51,273 nucleotides of DNA from an uncultured Sphingomonadaceae bacterium (GTDB lineage Bacteria > Pseudomonadota > Alphaproteobacteria > Sphingomonadales > Sphingomonadaceae), in NCBI GenBank assembly GCA_946479505.1, contig CAMLGC010000016.1:1-51273 (forward strand), in the 5' to 3' direction. Below, piece after piece: positions 34,060 through 41,487 of the stretch. The notes under the pieces were generated by a model. It saw only the letters and a list, made by a program, of their open reading frames with translations, was not told the origin of the DNA and searched no databases. Position numbers and translations under genes: made by a program. Within the stretch, counting starts at the first letter, position 1. Each line of letters begins with the position of its first letter.

Positions 34060-34943
34060 CCCGCCGCAACCAGCGACCGGCGCTTTATCGGTCGCACCTC
34101 GCGAACATCACCTCGCGCCGCAAGCCACAGGCTGCCCATGAGCGTGTCGAGCTCGGGCGGGTCGAACCGATCGAGCCCCGATCCGGGATAGAAGCTCATT
34201 TCCCCGAACAACGGCGTGCCGGCGGGCTCGTAGAGGTCGACGCGAACGAAATCGAACCCTCTTCCCATCTCTTCGGCGGCATCGACCATCGTGGCAAACG
34301 AGGCGGGCGGCGCCACCGAATCGACGCGACGGCACCCGGCGATCGGCCGCCAGGCGCGGTCGAGCACGGTCCAGCGGTGCCTATGCTCGCGATCGAGATG
34401 GACCTGAACGAACGCCACCCGGCCGTCGAACACGTAGAATTTGTAATCGAGCGGCAATTGACCCGACACGCCGATAAAGGGCTCGACGATCAGCCCGCGC
34501 TCGATCTCGCCGTACAGCCATTCGTCGAGCCACGATCCGTAGCGTTTGCCCAGCCACCGTTCGGCCTCCCGCCGGATCGCTTCCCAATCCTCGCGACCGG
34601 TGCGCACGAACGCGAGCTGGTTGCAGCCGTGCCGCGCCTTGACGACGAAAGGCCGCGGCCACTCCGGCTGCTGGGGCAGATCGCGCCCGGACCACAGCGT
34701 CGGCACGATCCACTCGGATCCCAACCGATCGGCAACGAGGTGTTTGACCCCCAGCTTGTCGGCAAAGAGCGGCAGCCGCGCATCGCGATCATGGAGCTTG
34801 CGGAGCTGAACGAGTTCGGTGAAGCGCGTCGGTGTCGACAAATCGGGCAGCCGACCGTGGCGACAGAAATAGGTCAGCGCGATGCGAAGCGATGCCGCCG
34901 CCGATCCTCGTAGGGGCGGCGCGGCCGCGGATACCGAACTCAT
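34056..34943 (-). CDS. ATP-grasp fold amidoligase family protein (TupA-like)
   Basis: 295 residues from ATG 34943; the much longer open frame upstream runs antisense-like through the aldehyde dehydrogenase region and is rejected. Features are FTELVQLRKLHDRDARLPLFADKLGVKHLV, the lysine-bearing FVVKARHGCNQ, EPFIGVSGQLPLDYKFYVFDG and the metal-binding end RVDLYEPAGTPLFGEMSFYPGSG. TupA-like ATP-grasp enzymes form amide bonds and often modify surface polymers. Its stop overlaps the DUF1989 stop by 4 bases in a convergent arrangement, so it is not in that operon, but it could share a pathway. Confidence 0.85.
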   Translation of the reverse strand: MSSVSAAAPPLRGSAAASLRIALTYFCRHGRLPDLSTPTRFTELVQLRKLHDRDARLPLFADKLGVKHLVADRLGSEWIVPTLWSGRDLPQQPEWPRPFVVKARHGCNQLAFVRTGREDWEAIRREAERWLGKRYGSWLDEWLYGEIERGLIVEPFIGVSGQLPLDYKFYVFDGRVAFVQVHLDREHRHRWTVLDRAWRPIAGCRRVDSVAPPASFATMVDAAEEMGRGFDFVRVDLYEPAGTPLFGEMSFYPGSGLDRFDPPELDTLMGSLWLAARGDVREVRPIKRRSLVAAG

Positions 34944-34990
34944 CACAGCGAGACGCTTCCGGCGCGGCGATTGTTCCGCTTCCGTGTCGA

Positions 34991-36409
34991 TTATCTCTTC
35001 ATCTGTCTCGCGACCGCCTTCATCGTCCCGGGTCCGTAAGGCGGCTTGATTCCGGCAAGCTTGGCGACGTCCAGCTTCGCCTGCTTGAACACCGCCTTGG
35101 CATGGCTGAACGTGCGGAACCCGTCGCGCCCGTGATAGGCGCCCATTCCCGACGGCCCGATCCCGCCGAAGGGCAGATCCTCCATCGACACATGGAAGAC
35201 GACATCGTCGAGCGTCACCCCGCCCGAGATCGTCCGGTCGAGCACACGGCGCCGTTCGCTCTCGTCGCGTCCGAAATAATAGAGCCCGAGCGGCTGTGGG
35301 CGGCGGTTCACCTCGGCGATGGCGTCGTCGATCGCCTCGTAACGACGGATCGGCAGGATGGGGCCGAAAATCTCCTCCTGCATCAGGATCATGTCGTCGG
35401 TCGCGTCGCGGACGATGTGGAGCGGCATCTTGCGCGCATTGGTCCCGGTGAAGTCCTCGTTCGCCGGATTGACCGTCTCGATCGTCGCCCCCTTGTCGCG
35501 TGCATCGTCGAGCCACGCGGACAGCCGCTCGAAATGGCGATCGTTGACGATCGAGGTGTAGTCGGGGTTCGCAAGCAGGCTCGGATACATCGCCGAGGCC
35601 GCGGTCTTGAGCCCCTCGACGACGCGCGGTTCCTCCTCGGAGGGCACGAGCATGTAATCGGGCGCGAGGCAGATCTGTCCGGCATTAAGCATCTTGCCCA
35701 TCGCCACGCGTTCGGCCGCCCGCGGGAGATCGGCCGACCGTCCGACGATCACCGGCGATTTGCCGCCGAGCTCGAGCGTCACCGGCGTCAGATTATCGGC
35801 CGCGGCGTGGAGAATGTGTCGCCCGATCCCCGTCGCGCCGGTGAAGAGCAAGTGATCGAAGGGCAACTCGGCGAACGCCTTGCCCGCCTCCGGCCCGCCC
35901 GAAACGAACGCCAGCTCCTCGGGCGCGAAATGCTGCCCGACCACCTCTTCGAACAACGCCGCCACGCGCGGGGTGTATTCGCTCGTCTTCACCATCGCGC
36001 GGTTGCCCGCCGCGAGCACGCCCGCGAGCGGGCTCATCACCAGGTTCACCGGGAAGTTCCACGGCGCGATGATGCCGATCACCCCCTTGGGCTGGTATTC
36101 GATCCAGGCGCGCGCACCAAGGAGCCCGAGCGGAAACTGCACGCGCCGCTTCTCGCGCGCCGCCCAGCCCTCCAGATGCTTGATCGCGTGGGTGATCGGC
36201 GCAACCGAGCCGGCAATATCGGTCACCAGCGATTGCTCGCGGCTGCGATGGCCGAAATCCTCGCTCAGCGCATCGCAGAACCGATCGGCATTGTCCGCGA
36301 TCATCGCCGCGGCACGTTTCAGCCGATCCTTGCGGACGGCGATTCCCACGGGCAGCTCGTCCATGAATGCTGCGCGCTGCCGCGCCAGAAGCTCGCCCAT
36401 CGTCGTCAT
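34991..36409 (-). CDS. Coniferyl aldehyde dehydrogenase family protein
   Basis: 472-residue NAD(P)-dependent aldehyde dehydrogenase. Start at ATG 36409 behind GGGAGAGG; ATG 36400 is an alternative. The substrate-activating Glu213 is in TLELGGKSP and the catalytic Cys247 in NAGQICLAPDY. APWNFPVNL near 115 and GPSGMGAYHGRDGFRTFSH near the C-terminus mark the class that includes coniferyl aldehyde dehydrogenase (CalB) and fatty aldehyde dehydrogenases. The substrate could be an aromatic or long-chain aldehyde. It lies 47 bases upstream of the ATP-grasp gene on the same strand. Confidence 0.92.
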   Translation of the reverse strand: MTTMGELLARQRAAFMDELPVGIAVRKDRLKRAAAMIADNADRFCDALSEDFGHRSREQSLVTDIAGSVAPITHAIKHLEGWAAREKRRVQFPLGLLGARAWIEYQPKGVIGIIAPWNFPVNLVMSPLAGVLAAGNRAMVKTSEYTPRVAALFEEVVGQHFAPEELAFVSGGPEAGKAFAELPFDHLLFTGATGIGRHILHAAADNLTPVTLELGGKSPVIVGRSADLPRAAERVAMGKMLNAGQICLAPDYMLVPSEEEPRVVEGLKTAASAMYPSLLANPDYTSIVNDRHFERLSAWLDDARDKGATIETVNPANEDFTGTNARKMPLHIVRDATDDMILMQEEIFGPILPIRRYEAIDDAIAEVNRRPQPLGLYYFGRDESERRRVLDRTISGGVTLDDVVFHVSMEDLPFGGIGPSGMGAYHGRDGFRTFSHAKAVFKQAKLDVAKLAGIKPPYGPGTMKAVARQMKR

Positions 36410-36460
36410 TGCCGCCTCTCCCGTTGCTGACACGGGTGTTAGCATGGGCGAGCGCGTCGG

Positions 36461-36718
36461 TCAGGCGGGTTTCTTGCGCCAGAGATACCGATAGATGCCG
36501 AACAGGTTGATCCCGAACAACACCGCGTTCTGCGTCACCAACGCCGCGTCGTCGGCCATCAGCGCGCCGGCGATCCAGGCGATCGAGGAGGCGACGAACA
36601 CCACGAATCCCCATCCCGTCACGCGCCGTCCGAAATCGAGCGACACCATGAACGCGGCGACGATCCCGCTGATCGAAGCGAACCACTTGAGAATTTCGGT
36701 GAGCGTATCGTGCGGCAT
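36461..36718 (-). CDS. Small three-helix membrane protein (SemiSWEET/PQ-loop-like, uncertain)
   Basis: 85 residues from ATG 36718 (MPHDTLTEIL), with GTG 36754 as a longer alternative. Three hydrophobic segments are visible: SISGIVAAFMVSL, FVVFVASSIAWIAGALM and NAVLFGINLFGIYRYLW, ending in a basic KKPA tail. The third segment resembles the end of PnuC/SemiSWEET-like three-helix proteins, but no diagnostic PQ motif is seen. Function unknown. It precedes the aldehyde dehydrogenase by about 50 bases on the same strand and is divergent from the thiolase. Confidence 0.7.
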   Translation of the reverse strand: MPHDTLTEILKWFASISGIVAAFMVSLDFGRRVTGWGFVVFVASSIAWIAGALMADDAALVTQNAVLFGINLFGIYRYLWRKKPA

Positions 36719-36835
36719 CGGGAAGCCGATACGCTGCCTCCCTTCCTTCGTCACCCCGGTTCCGACTGCGTTTGTAAACGCCCCGCCCCGCCCCTAGATC
36801 ACCCCCAACAATCACATTTCCTCCGGAGCCATCGA

Positions 36836-38023
36836 ATGTCCGCCGACCCGATCGTCATCCTCTCCTACGCCCGCACGCCGATGGGGAGCTTCCAGGGTAG
36901 TCTTTCGGGCGCCTCGGCGACCGAGCTCGGCGCCACGGCGGTGGGCGGCGCGGTCGAGCGCGCCGGCATCGATCCGCAAGCGATCGATCGCATCTACATG
37001 GGCTGCGTGCTCCCCGCCGGGCTCGGCCAGGCGCCCGCACGCCAGGCGGCGCTCAAGGCGGGGCTGCCGCAGCATATCGAGGCGACCACGGTCAACAAGA
37101 TGTGCGGTTCGGGCATGCAGGCTGCGATCATGGCGTCGGACGCGCTCGCCGCGGGATCGGCCGACGTGATCGTCGCCGGCGGCATGGAGAGCATGACCAA
37201 CGCGCCCTACATCCTCTCGAAGCATCGCGGCGGCGCGCGGATGGGGCACGACCGCGTGATCGATCACATGTTCCTCGACGGGCTCGAGGATGCCTACGAG
37301 CCCGGCCGCGCGATGGGGAGCTTCGCCGAGGAGACGGCGGGCGAATACCAGTTCACCCGCGAAGCCCAGGATGAGTACGCGATCGCCTCGCTCACGCGCG
37401 CGCAGCAGGCGCAGCAATCGGGCGCATTCGACCGCGAGATCGTCCCCGTCGAGGTCAAGACGCGCAAGGGCACCGAGACGATCGAAAAGGACGAGCAGCC
37501 CCCGAAAGGCGACGCGTCCAAGATTCCGAGCCTCAGGCCCGCCTTCGCCAAGGACGGCACGATCACCGCCGCCAACGCCTCGTCGATCTCGGACGGCGCA
37601 GCGGCGCTGGTGATGACGCGCCAGTCGGTCGCCGACAAGCTCGGCATCAAGCCCGTCGCCCGCGTCGTCGGCCACGCCGCGCACGCGCACGAGCCCGCCA
37701 AGTTCACGACGGCGCCGGTCGCGGCGATGCAGAAGGCGCTCGACAAGGCCGGCTGGTCGGTCGACGACGTCGATCTGTTCGAGGTCAACGAGGCGTTCGC
37801 GGTCGTCTCGATGATCGCGATGCGCGACCTCGGCATCGCGCACGAAAAGATCAACGTGCATGGCGGTGCTACCGCGCTCGGCCACCCGATCGGCGCCTCG
37901 GGCGCGCGGATCATGGCGACGCTGCTTTCGGCGCTCCAGACCACCGGCGGCAAGCGCGGCCTCGCCGCGCTCTGCATCGGCGGCGGCGAGGCGACCGCGA
38001 TGGCGGTGGAAATGGTGGACTGA
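36836..38023 (+). CDS. Acetyl-CoA C-acetyltransferase (thiolase)
   Basis: 395-residue thiolase. ATG 36836 follows CCGGAG. The catalytic Cys90 is in NKMCGSGMQA, the His in GGATALGHPIGASGAR and the second Cys in LCIGGGEATA. It condenses two acetyl-CoA to acetoacetyl-CoA or works in the reverse, degradative direction. Without reductase or synthase neighbours I cannot assign PhaA rather than AtoB. Monocistronic by layout: divergent on the left, and convergent with the SH3 gene, 10 bases apart, on the right. Confidence 0.95.
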   Translation: MSADPIVILSYARTPMGSFQGSLSGASATELGATAVGGAVERAGIDPQAIDRIYMGCVLPAGLGQAPARQAALKAGLPQHIEATTVNKMCGSGMQAAIMASDALAAGSADVIVAGGMESMTNAPYILSKHRGGARMGHDRVIDHMFLDGLEDAYEPGRAMGSFAEETAGEYQFTREAQDEYAIASLTRAQQAQQSGAFDREIVPVEVKTRKGTETIEKDEQPPKGDASKIPSLRPAFAKDGTITAANASSISDGAAALVMTRQSVADKLGIKPVARVVGHAAHAHEPAKFTTAPVAAMQKALDKAGWSVDDVDLFEVNEAFAVVSMIAMRDLGIAHEKINVHGGATALGHPIGASGARIMATLLSALQTTGGKRGLAALCIGGGEATAMAVEMVD

Positions 38024-38033
38024 GGCGCGAGCC

Positions 38034-38525
38034 TCAATCGATCCGCTCGTCGGCCCCCACGCCCCAGATCGCGCTCTTCTCGACATAGCCGGCGCGGCCC
38101 TTGACGTCGAACCAGCACCACTGCGCGTCGCACTGGCTGATCCGGCCGACCACGCCCGCCTCGGCGCGCCAGTTGACCGCTGAGTTCGCATTGGGCGCGG
38201 CGTGGAGCTCGGCGATGCCGCCCTGGACGATCCCGGTGCGCCGATCCGCCAGCAGCGTCACCAGCATCCAGCCCTGCGTGCCGTCGGGGTCCTCGATCTT
38301 GCGCCAATCGCGGTAAATGGCGACCACCTTGATCGGCAGGTCCTCGCGCACGTAGAGCCAGGTCGCGGGATAGGTGCGCGCAGGCCCGGTGCGCATCCGC
38401 GCCTTGGTCGCCGCGATCGACGCGAAATACGGTGGCTCGCGCTTCTGCGCCTCGACCCCCTGGACCGCGATCACGGCAAGGCCCAGCGCGGTCAGCACGA
38501 AAACCAGCCAAGCCCAGATGCGCAT
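38034..38525 (-). CDS. SH3 domain-containing envelope protein
   Basis: 163 residues. A signal peptide or anchor occupies residues 6-26 (WLVFVLTALGLAVIAVQGVEA). The mature part has two bacterial SH3-like units: ATKARMRTGPARTYPATWLYVREDLPIKVVAIYRDWRKIEDPDGTQGWM, then ELHAAPNANSAVNWRAEAGVVGRISQC with CWFDVKGRAGYV. The RxGPsxxyp motif is typical of the PF06347 family. These modules usually bind peptidoglycan or proteins in the periplasm. Convergent with the thiolase and divergent from the dehydrogenase. Confidence 0.88.
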   Translation of the reverse strand: MRIWAWLVFVLTALGLAVIAVQGVEAQKREPPYFASIAATKARMRTGPARTYPATWLYVREDLPIKVVAIYRDWRKIEDPDGTQGWMLVTLLADRRTGIVQGGIAELHAAPNANSAVNWRAEAGVVGRISQCDAQWCWFDVKGRAGYVEKSAIWGVGADERID

Positions 38526-38621
38526 TCGATCTCCCCCTTCTGACCCGAAGACCCTAAGACGAACCCACGGCCACCTTCAACCACCGTTGACGCGCACGCC
38601 TGCACGCGCCAAGCCGCATCC

Positions 38622-39617
38622 ATGCCCGAAACGAGACATTCTCGTCCCACGGTGATCGTCACCCGCGAGCTGACCGATGCGGTGATGGATCGGCTGGAGG
38701 AGCTGTTCGACGCGACCAACAACCGCGCCGACGTGCCGATGACGCGCGATGCGCTCGCCGACGCGATGGCGCGCTGCGACGTGCTCGTCCCCACCGTTAC
38801 CGACACGATCGACGCCGACCTTCTCGACCGCGCGGGCGATCGGCTCCGGCTCATCGCCAATTACGGCGCCGGGATCGACCATATCGACCTTCAGGCCGCG
38901 CGCGCGCGCGACATCATCGTCACCAACACGCCGGGTGTCCTCACAGAGGACACTGCCGACATGACGATGGCGCTGATCCTCGCCGTCCCGCGCCGCCTCG
39001 CCGAAGGCGAGGCGCTGATCCGGTCCGGCGCGTGGCGCGGCTGGAGCCCGGGCGGAATGCTCGGCCGGCGGATCGGCGGCAAGAAGCTTGCGATCGTCGG
39101 CATGGGGCGAATCGGTCAGGCGGTCGCGGCGCGCGCGCGCGCGTTCGGCCTTTCGGTTCATTATCACAACCGGCATCGCCTGCCGCAGGTGCTCGAGGCG
39201 CAGCTCGGTGCGATCTGGCACGCCGATCTCGACGACATGCTGCGCATTGCCGACATCGTCTCGATCAACGCGCCGCATACACCGCAGACCGAACATCTGA
39301 TCGATGCGCGCCGGCTCGGTCTGCTCGGCCGTCATGCCTATCTCGTCAACACCGCCCGCGGCGACATTGTCGACGAGGCCGCGCTCGCGGACGCGCTGGA
39401 GGGCGGTCAACTCGCCGGCGCCGGCCTCGACGTCTATGAGCACGAGCCGACGGTCGACCCCCGCCTGCTCGCGCTCCCCGGCGTCGTACTCCTTCCCCAC
39501 ATGGGCTCGGCGACGCTCGAGGGCCGCGCCGCGATGGGCGAAAAGGTGATCGCCAACATCCGTGTCTGGGCGGACGGCCACCGCCCGCCCGATCAGGTGC
39601 TCGAAGGCTGGATCTGA
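38622..39617 (+). CDS. D-2-hydroxyacid dehydrogenase (glyoxylate/hydroxypyruvate reductase type)
   Basis: 331 residues. The nucleotide fold has VGMGRIGQAVA (G160 onward) followed by NRH at 183-185; a positive residue at the second strand end suggests NADP(H) preference. Catalytic residues are R246 in NTARGDIVDE, E275 in VYEHEP and H293 in LPHMGSAT. NYGAGIDHIDL near 80-90 is typical of the family. It interconverts 2-oxo acids and D-2-hydroxyacids, probably glyoxylate or hydroxypyruvate. It may link with gph in C2 metabolism, but the genes are far apart. Confidence 0.92.
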   Translation: MPETRHSRPTVIVTRELTDAVMDRLEELFDATNNRADVPMTRDALADAMARCDVLVPTVTDTIDADLLDRAGDRLRLIANYGAGIDHIDLQAARARDIIVTNTPGVLTEDTADMTMALILAVPRRLAEGEALIRSGAWRGWSPGGMLGRRIGGKKLAIVGMGRIGQAVAARARAFGLSVHYHNRHRLPQVLEAQLGAIWHADLDDMLRIADIVSINAPHTPQTEHLIDARRLGLLGRHAYLVNTARGDIVDEAALADALEGGQLAGAGLDVYEHEPTVDPRLLALPGVVLLPHMGSATLEGRAAMGEKVIANIRVWADGHRPPDQVLEGWI

Positions 39618-39708
39618 CGCACGCATTTACCGGACGCTAATCCAATCGACGCAATAGACATGGTGCCGGCGGGTCGTCTCGATCGCCGGCCAGTCAGAGG
39701 GTTGCGTC

Positions 39709-40209
39709 GTGAAGAAACGTGAAGAACGCCACCGCGTGCTCATTCAGGCCCGAATGCGCGACGATGACGGATGGTCGGACGTTCTGATCCAGAACGTCTC
39801 TTCGCACGGCATGATGATGCGCACGGCGACACCCCCCAGACCGGGCAGCTACATCGAGGTTCGAAAGGCCGCGATGGTGATCGTCGCACGGGCGGTCTGG
39901 GTGCGCGATCAGTTTTTCGGGGTGCGCGCCCAGGATCGAATCGCGCTCGAAGAGCTCTTCGATCAGGCCAATCAGCAGATGAGCGCCGCGATGGGGCTCA
40001 CCGGCGCCAAGGGCGATCGTCGCAAGCAAACGCGCACCGAATCGGCCGCGGAAAAGGCCGAGCGCAGCCGCCGCTTCGCCACCGTGTTCCAGTTCGGCGC
40101 GCTCGCGATCGTTGCCGGTGTCGCGGCGCTGCTGATCGCGCAGGGCGTGGCAGCGGTGCTGGATACGCCCGTCGCCGCCATCGAGACGGCGCTCGGCCGC
40201 GCCGGTTGA
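39709..40209 (+). CDS. PilZ domain protein with C-terminal membrane helix
   Basis: 166 residues from GTG 39709, with GAGGG upstream. The PilZ motif N29-V-S-S-H-G34 is clear. The upstream arginine motif is REERHR (4-9), slightly off the RxxxR consensus but rich enough in arginine to bind c-di-GMP. A charged linker of about 40 residues leads to one hydrophobic helix near 130-150 (GALAIVAGVAALLIAQGV). It may be a membrane-tethered c-di-GMP receptor. The region between its stop and the next start contains a hairpin. Target unknown. Confidence 0.82.
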   Translation: MKKREERHRVLIQARMRDDDGWSDVLIQNVSSHGMMMRTATPPRPGSYIEVRKAAMVIVARAVWVRDQFFGVRAQDRIALEELFDQANQQMSAAMGLTGAKGDRRKQTRTESAAEKAERSRRFATVFQFGALAIVAGVAALLIAQGVAAVLDTPVAAIETALGRAG

Positions 40210-40300
40210 TCGACAGCCGCAGCTATTGCCCGGCAGGCGGCACGCATCCGGTGCGTTCGTCTCGTCGCCGGGCAGCAACAAACCTGCCGATGGATCGTTT

Positions 40301-40333
40301 CGGACCTGAGCCATTGCGGCTGCGAAAGGTCCG
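40301..40333 (+). promoter_or_regulatory. Hairpin over the ribosome site of the DUF6766-like gene
   Basis: CGGACCT (40301-40307) and AGGTCCG (40327-40333) are perfect inverted arms, with GCC/GGC pairing inside. The AAAGG ribosome site of the gene starting at 40337 lies in the right arm, so folding would hide it. Pairing potential only. Confidence 0.3.
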
Positions 40334-40336
40334 TCG

Positions 40337-40747
40337 ATGAAACGCTACGCCTATGCGTGGATCACCCTCACCTTCTTCCTCGTATCGATCGTCCTGCACT
40401 GGCTGTTCGGCTGGCAGGCCTATGTCAACGATGCCGCCGAGCACGGGCAGGTCGCGGATACGTCCGGCTATGTAATCGAAATGCTGCGCGACACGTTCGA
40501 GAATTGGCAGTCCGAGTTCCTTCAGCTTCTGTGGCAGGTCGTCGGCCTCGCCTATTTCCTTTATGTTGGCTCGCCCTCGTCCAAGGAGAATGACGATCGC
40601 GCCGAGGCCAAGCTCGATGCGCTGATTCGCCTCCAGGCAGGCGACAAGGGCGACGACATCATCGATCAGCTCGACGAGCGCTACATGCGCAAAAAGGGCC
40701 ATTCCAAGCCGCACGCAAACCATCTCGATCCGATTCGGATCAGCTGA
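40337..40747 (+). CDS. DUF6766-like small membrane protein
   Basis: 136 residues. Two hydrophobic segments are present: WITLTFFLVSIVLHWLFGW and LQLLWQVVGLAYFLYVG. Between them lies ENWQSEFLQ, which I recognise as the signature of DUF6766 proteins. The charged C-terminal 60 residues are probably cytoplasmic. No enzymatic motif is seen. It starts a plus-strand run with the iron-permease-like gene 11 bases downstream. Function unknown; similar genes often sit with stress-response genes, which is not proven here. Confidence 0.78.
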   Translation: MKRYAYAWITLTFFLVSIVLHWLFGWQAYVNDAAEHGQVADTSGYVIEMLRDTFENWQSEFLQLLWQVVGLAYFLYVGSPSSKENDDRAEAKLDALIRLQAGDKGDDIIDQLDERYMRKKGHSKPHANHLDPIRIS

Positions 40748-40758
40748 GGGCCGCCGCC

Positions 40759-41181
40759 ATGATCAACCGTCTCTTCACCGCCGTCGCCAGCCGGATCGCC
40801 GGATTTGCCGGCAAGCCCATCACCTTCATCCTCGCGATCGCATTCATCGTGCTCTGGGGCGCAACGGGCCCGCTTTTCGCGTATTCCGATACCTGGCAGC
40901 TCGTCGTGAACACCGCGACCACGATCGTCACCTTCCTGATGGTGTTCCTGATCCAGAATTCGCAGAACCGCGACGCCGCGGCAATGCAGGCCAAGCTCGA
41001 CGAGATCATCCGCACGCTCGACAACGCCCGCAACGGCTTCATCGGAATCGAGCACAAGACCGACACCGAGGTCGAGGAGATTCGCGAGGCGCTCGAAGAC
41101 GAAAACGGCAATGGCGACGACGACAACAAGGACAGCCGCGTCAGCACCAAGGCAACCATCGCAGAACTGCTCAACCGATAG
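40759..41181 (+). CDS. Low-affinity iron permease family protein (PF04120-like)
   Basis: 140 residues with two predicted helices, ITFILAIAFIVLWGATGPLF and TATTIVTFLMVFLIQNSQNRD. The latter, followed by QAKLDEIIRTLDNARNGFIGIEH, is diagnostic for this small family named after yeast Fet4-like permeases. Bacterial members are half the size of true transporters, so iron transport should not be assumed. The C-terminus is acidic (ENGNGDDDNKD). It is co-directional and close to the DUF6766-like gene. Confidence 0.85.
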   Translation: MINRLFTAVASRIAGFAGKPITFILAIAFIVLWGATGPLFAYSDTWQLVVNTATTIVTFLMVFLIQNSQNRDAAAMQAKLDEIIRTLDNARNGFIGIEHKTDTEVEEIREALEDENGNGDDDNKDSRVSTKATIAELLNR

Positions 41182-41234
41182 CGGAGCCGTTGATCGGGGC
41201 CGCAGTCAAGGCGACCCCGCCTGTGCCCGACCAG

Positions 41235-41256
41235 CCGGAACCGCTGCTCGTTCCGG
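41235..41256. promoter_or_regulatory. Inverted repeat upstream of the glycine-zipper lipoprotein
   Basis: CCGGAAC and GTTCCGG are perfect 7-base arms around an 8-base spacer, 35 bases before ATG 41291. It could be an operator or a weak transcript end for the preceding pair; no T-run follows closely. Confidence 0.25.
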
Positions 41257-41290
41257 ACATTCTCTTTGCGCAGATCAAGGAGATCGACCC

Positions 41291-41485
41291 ATGCGATTCA
41301 ATCGAAACGCGAGCCTCGTCCTTTTGTCGGCGCTGGCGCTCGCCGGCTGCGCGACCGCCAAGGGCGCGGCCATCGGTGCGGCTGGCGGCGCAGCAGTCAG
41401 CGCGGCTACCGACAATGACGTCGAGAAGGGCGCGGCCGTCGGCGGCGTCGCGGGCGCCGTGGTGGGCACTGCAGTCGGCGACTGA
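41291..41485 (+). CDS. Small glycine-zipper lipoprotein (YMGG-like)
   Basis: 64 residues. ATG 41291 follows a strong AAGGAG at the right distance. The lipobox LALAGC places the acylated Cys at about residue 19. The mature part is a glycine zipper (GAAIGAAGGAAVSAA, then GAAVGGVAGAVVGTAVGD), typical of small envelope lipoproteins that pack helices in a membrane. No other domain is seen. Convergent with the nitronate-monooxygenase-like gene, 2 bases between stops. Confidence 0.85.
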   Translation: MRFNRNASLVLLSALALAGCATAKGAAIGAAGGAAVSAATDNDVEKGAAVGGVAGAVVGTAVGD

Positions 41486-41487
41486 CC

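Noticed and set aside
34944..35516. 191-codon upstream extension of the ATP-grasp gene
   Set aside because: Shifted frame of the aldehyde dehydrogenase; ATG 34943 gives a normal-length protein.
41182..41290. Possible general-stress (EcfG) promoter GGAAC at 41237
   Set aside because: No CGTT at the required 16-17 base spacing; GGAAC is part of the inverted repeat instead.
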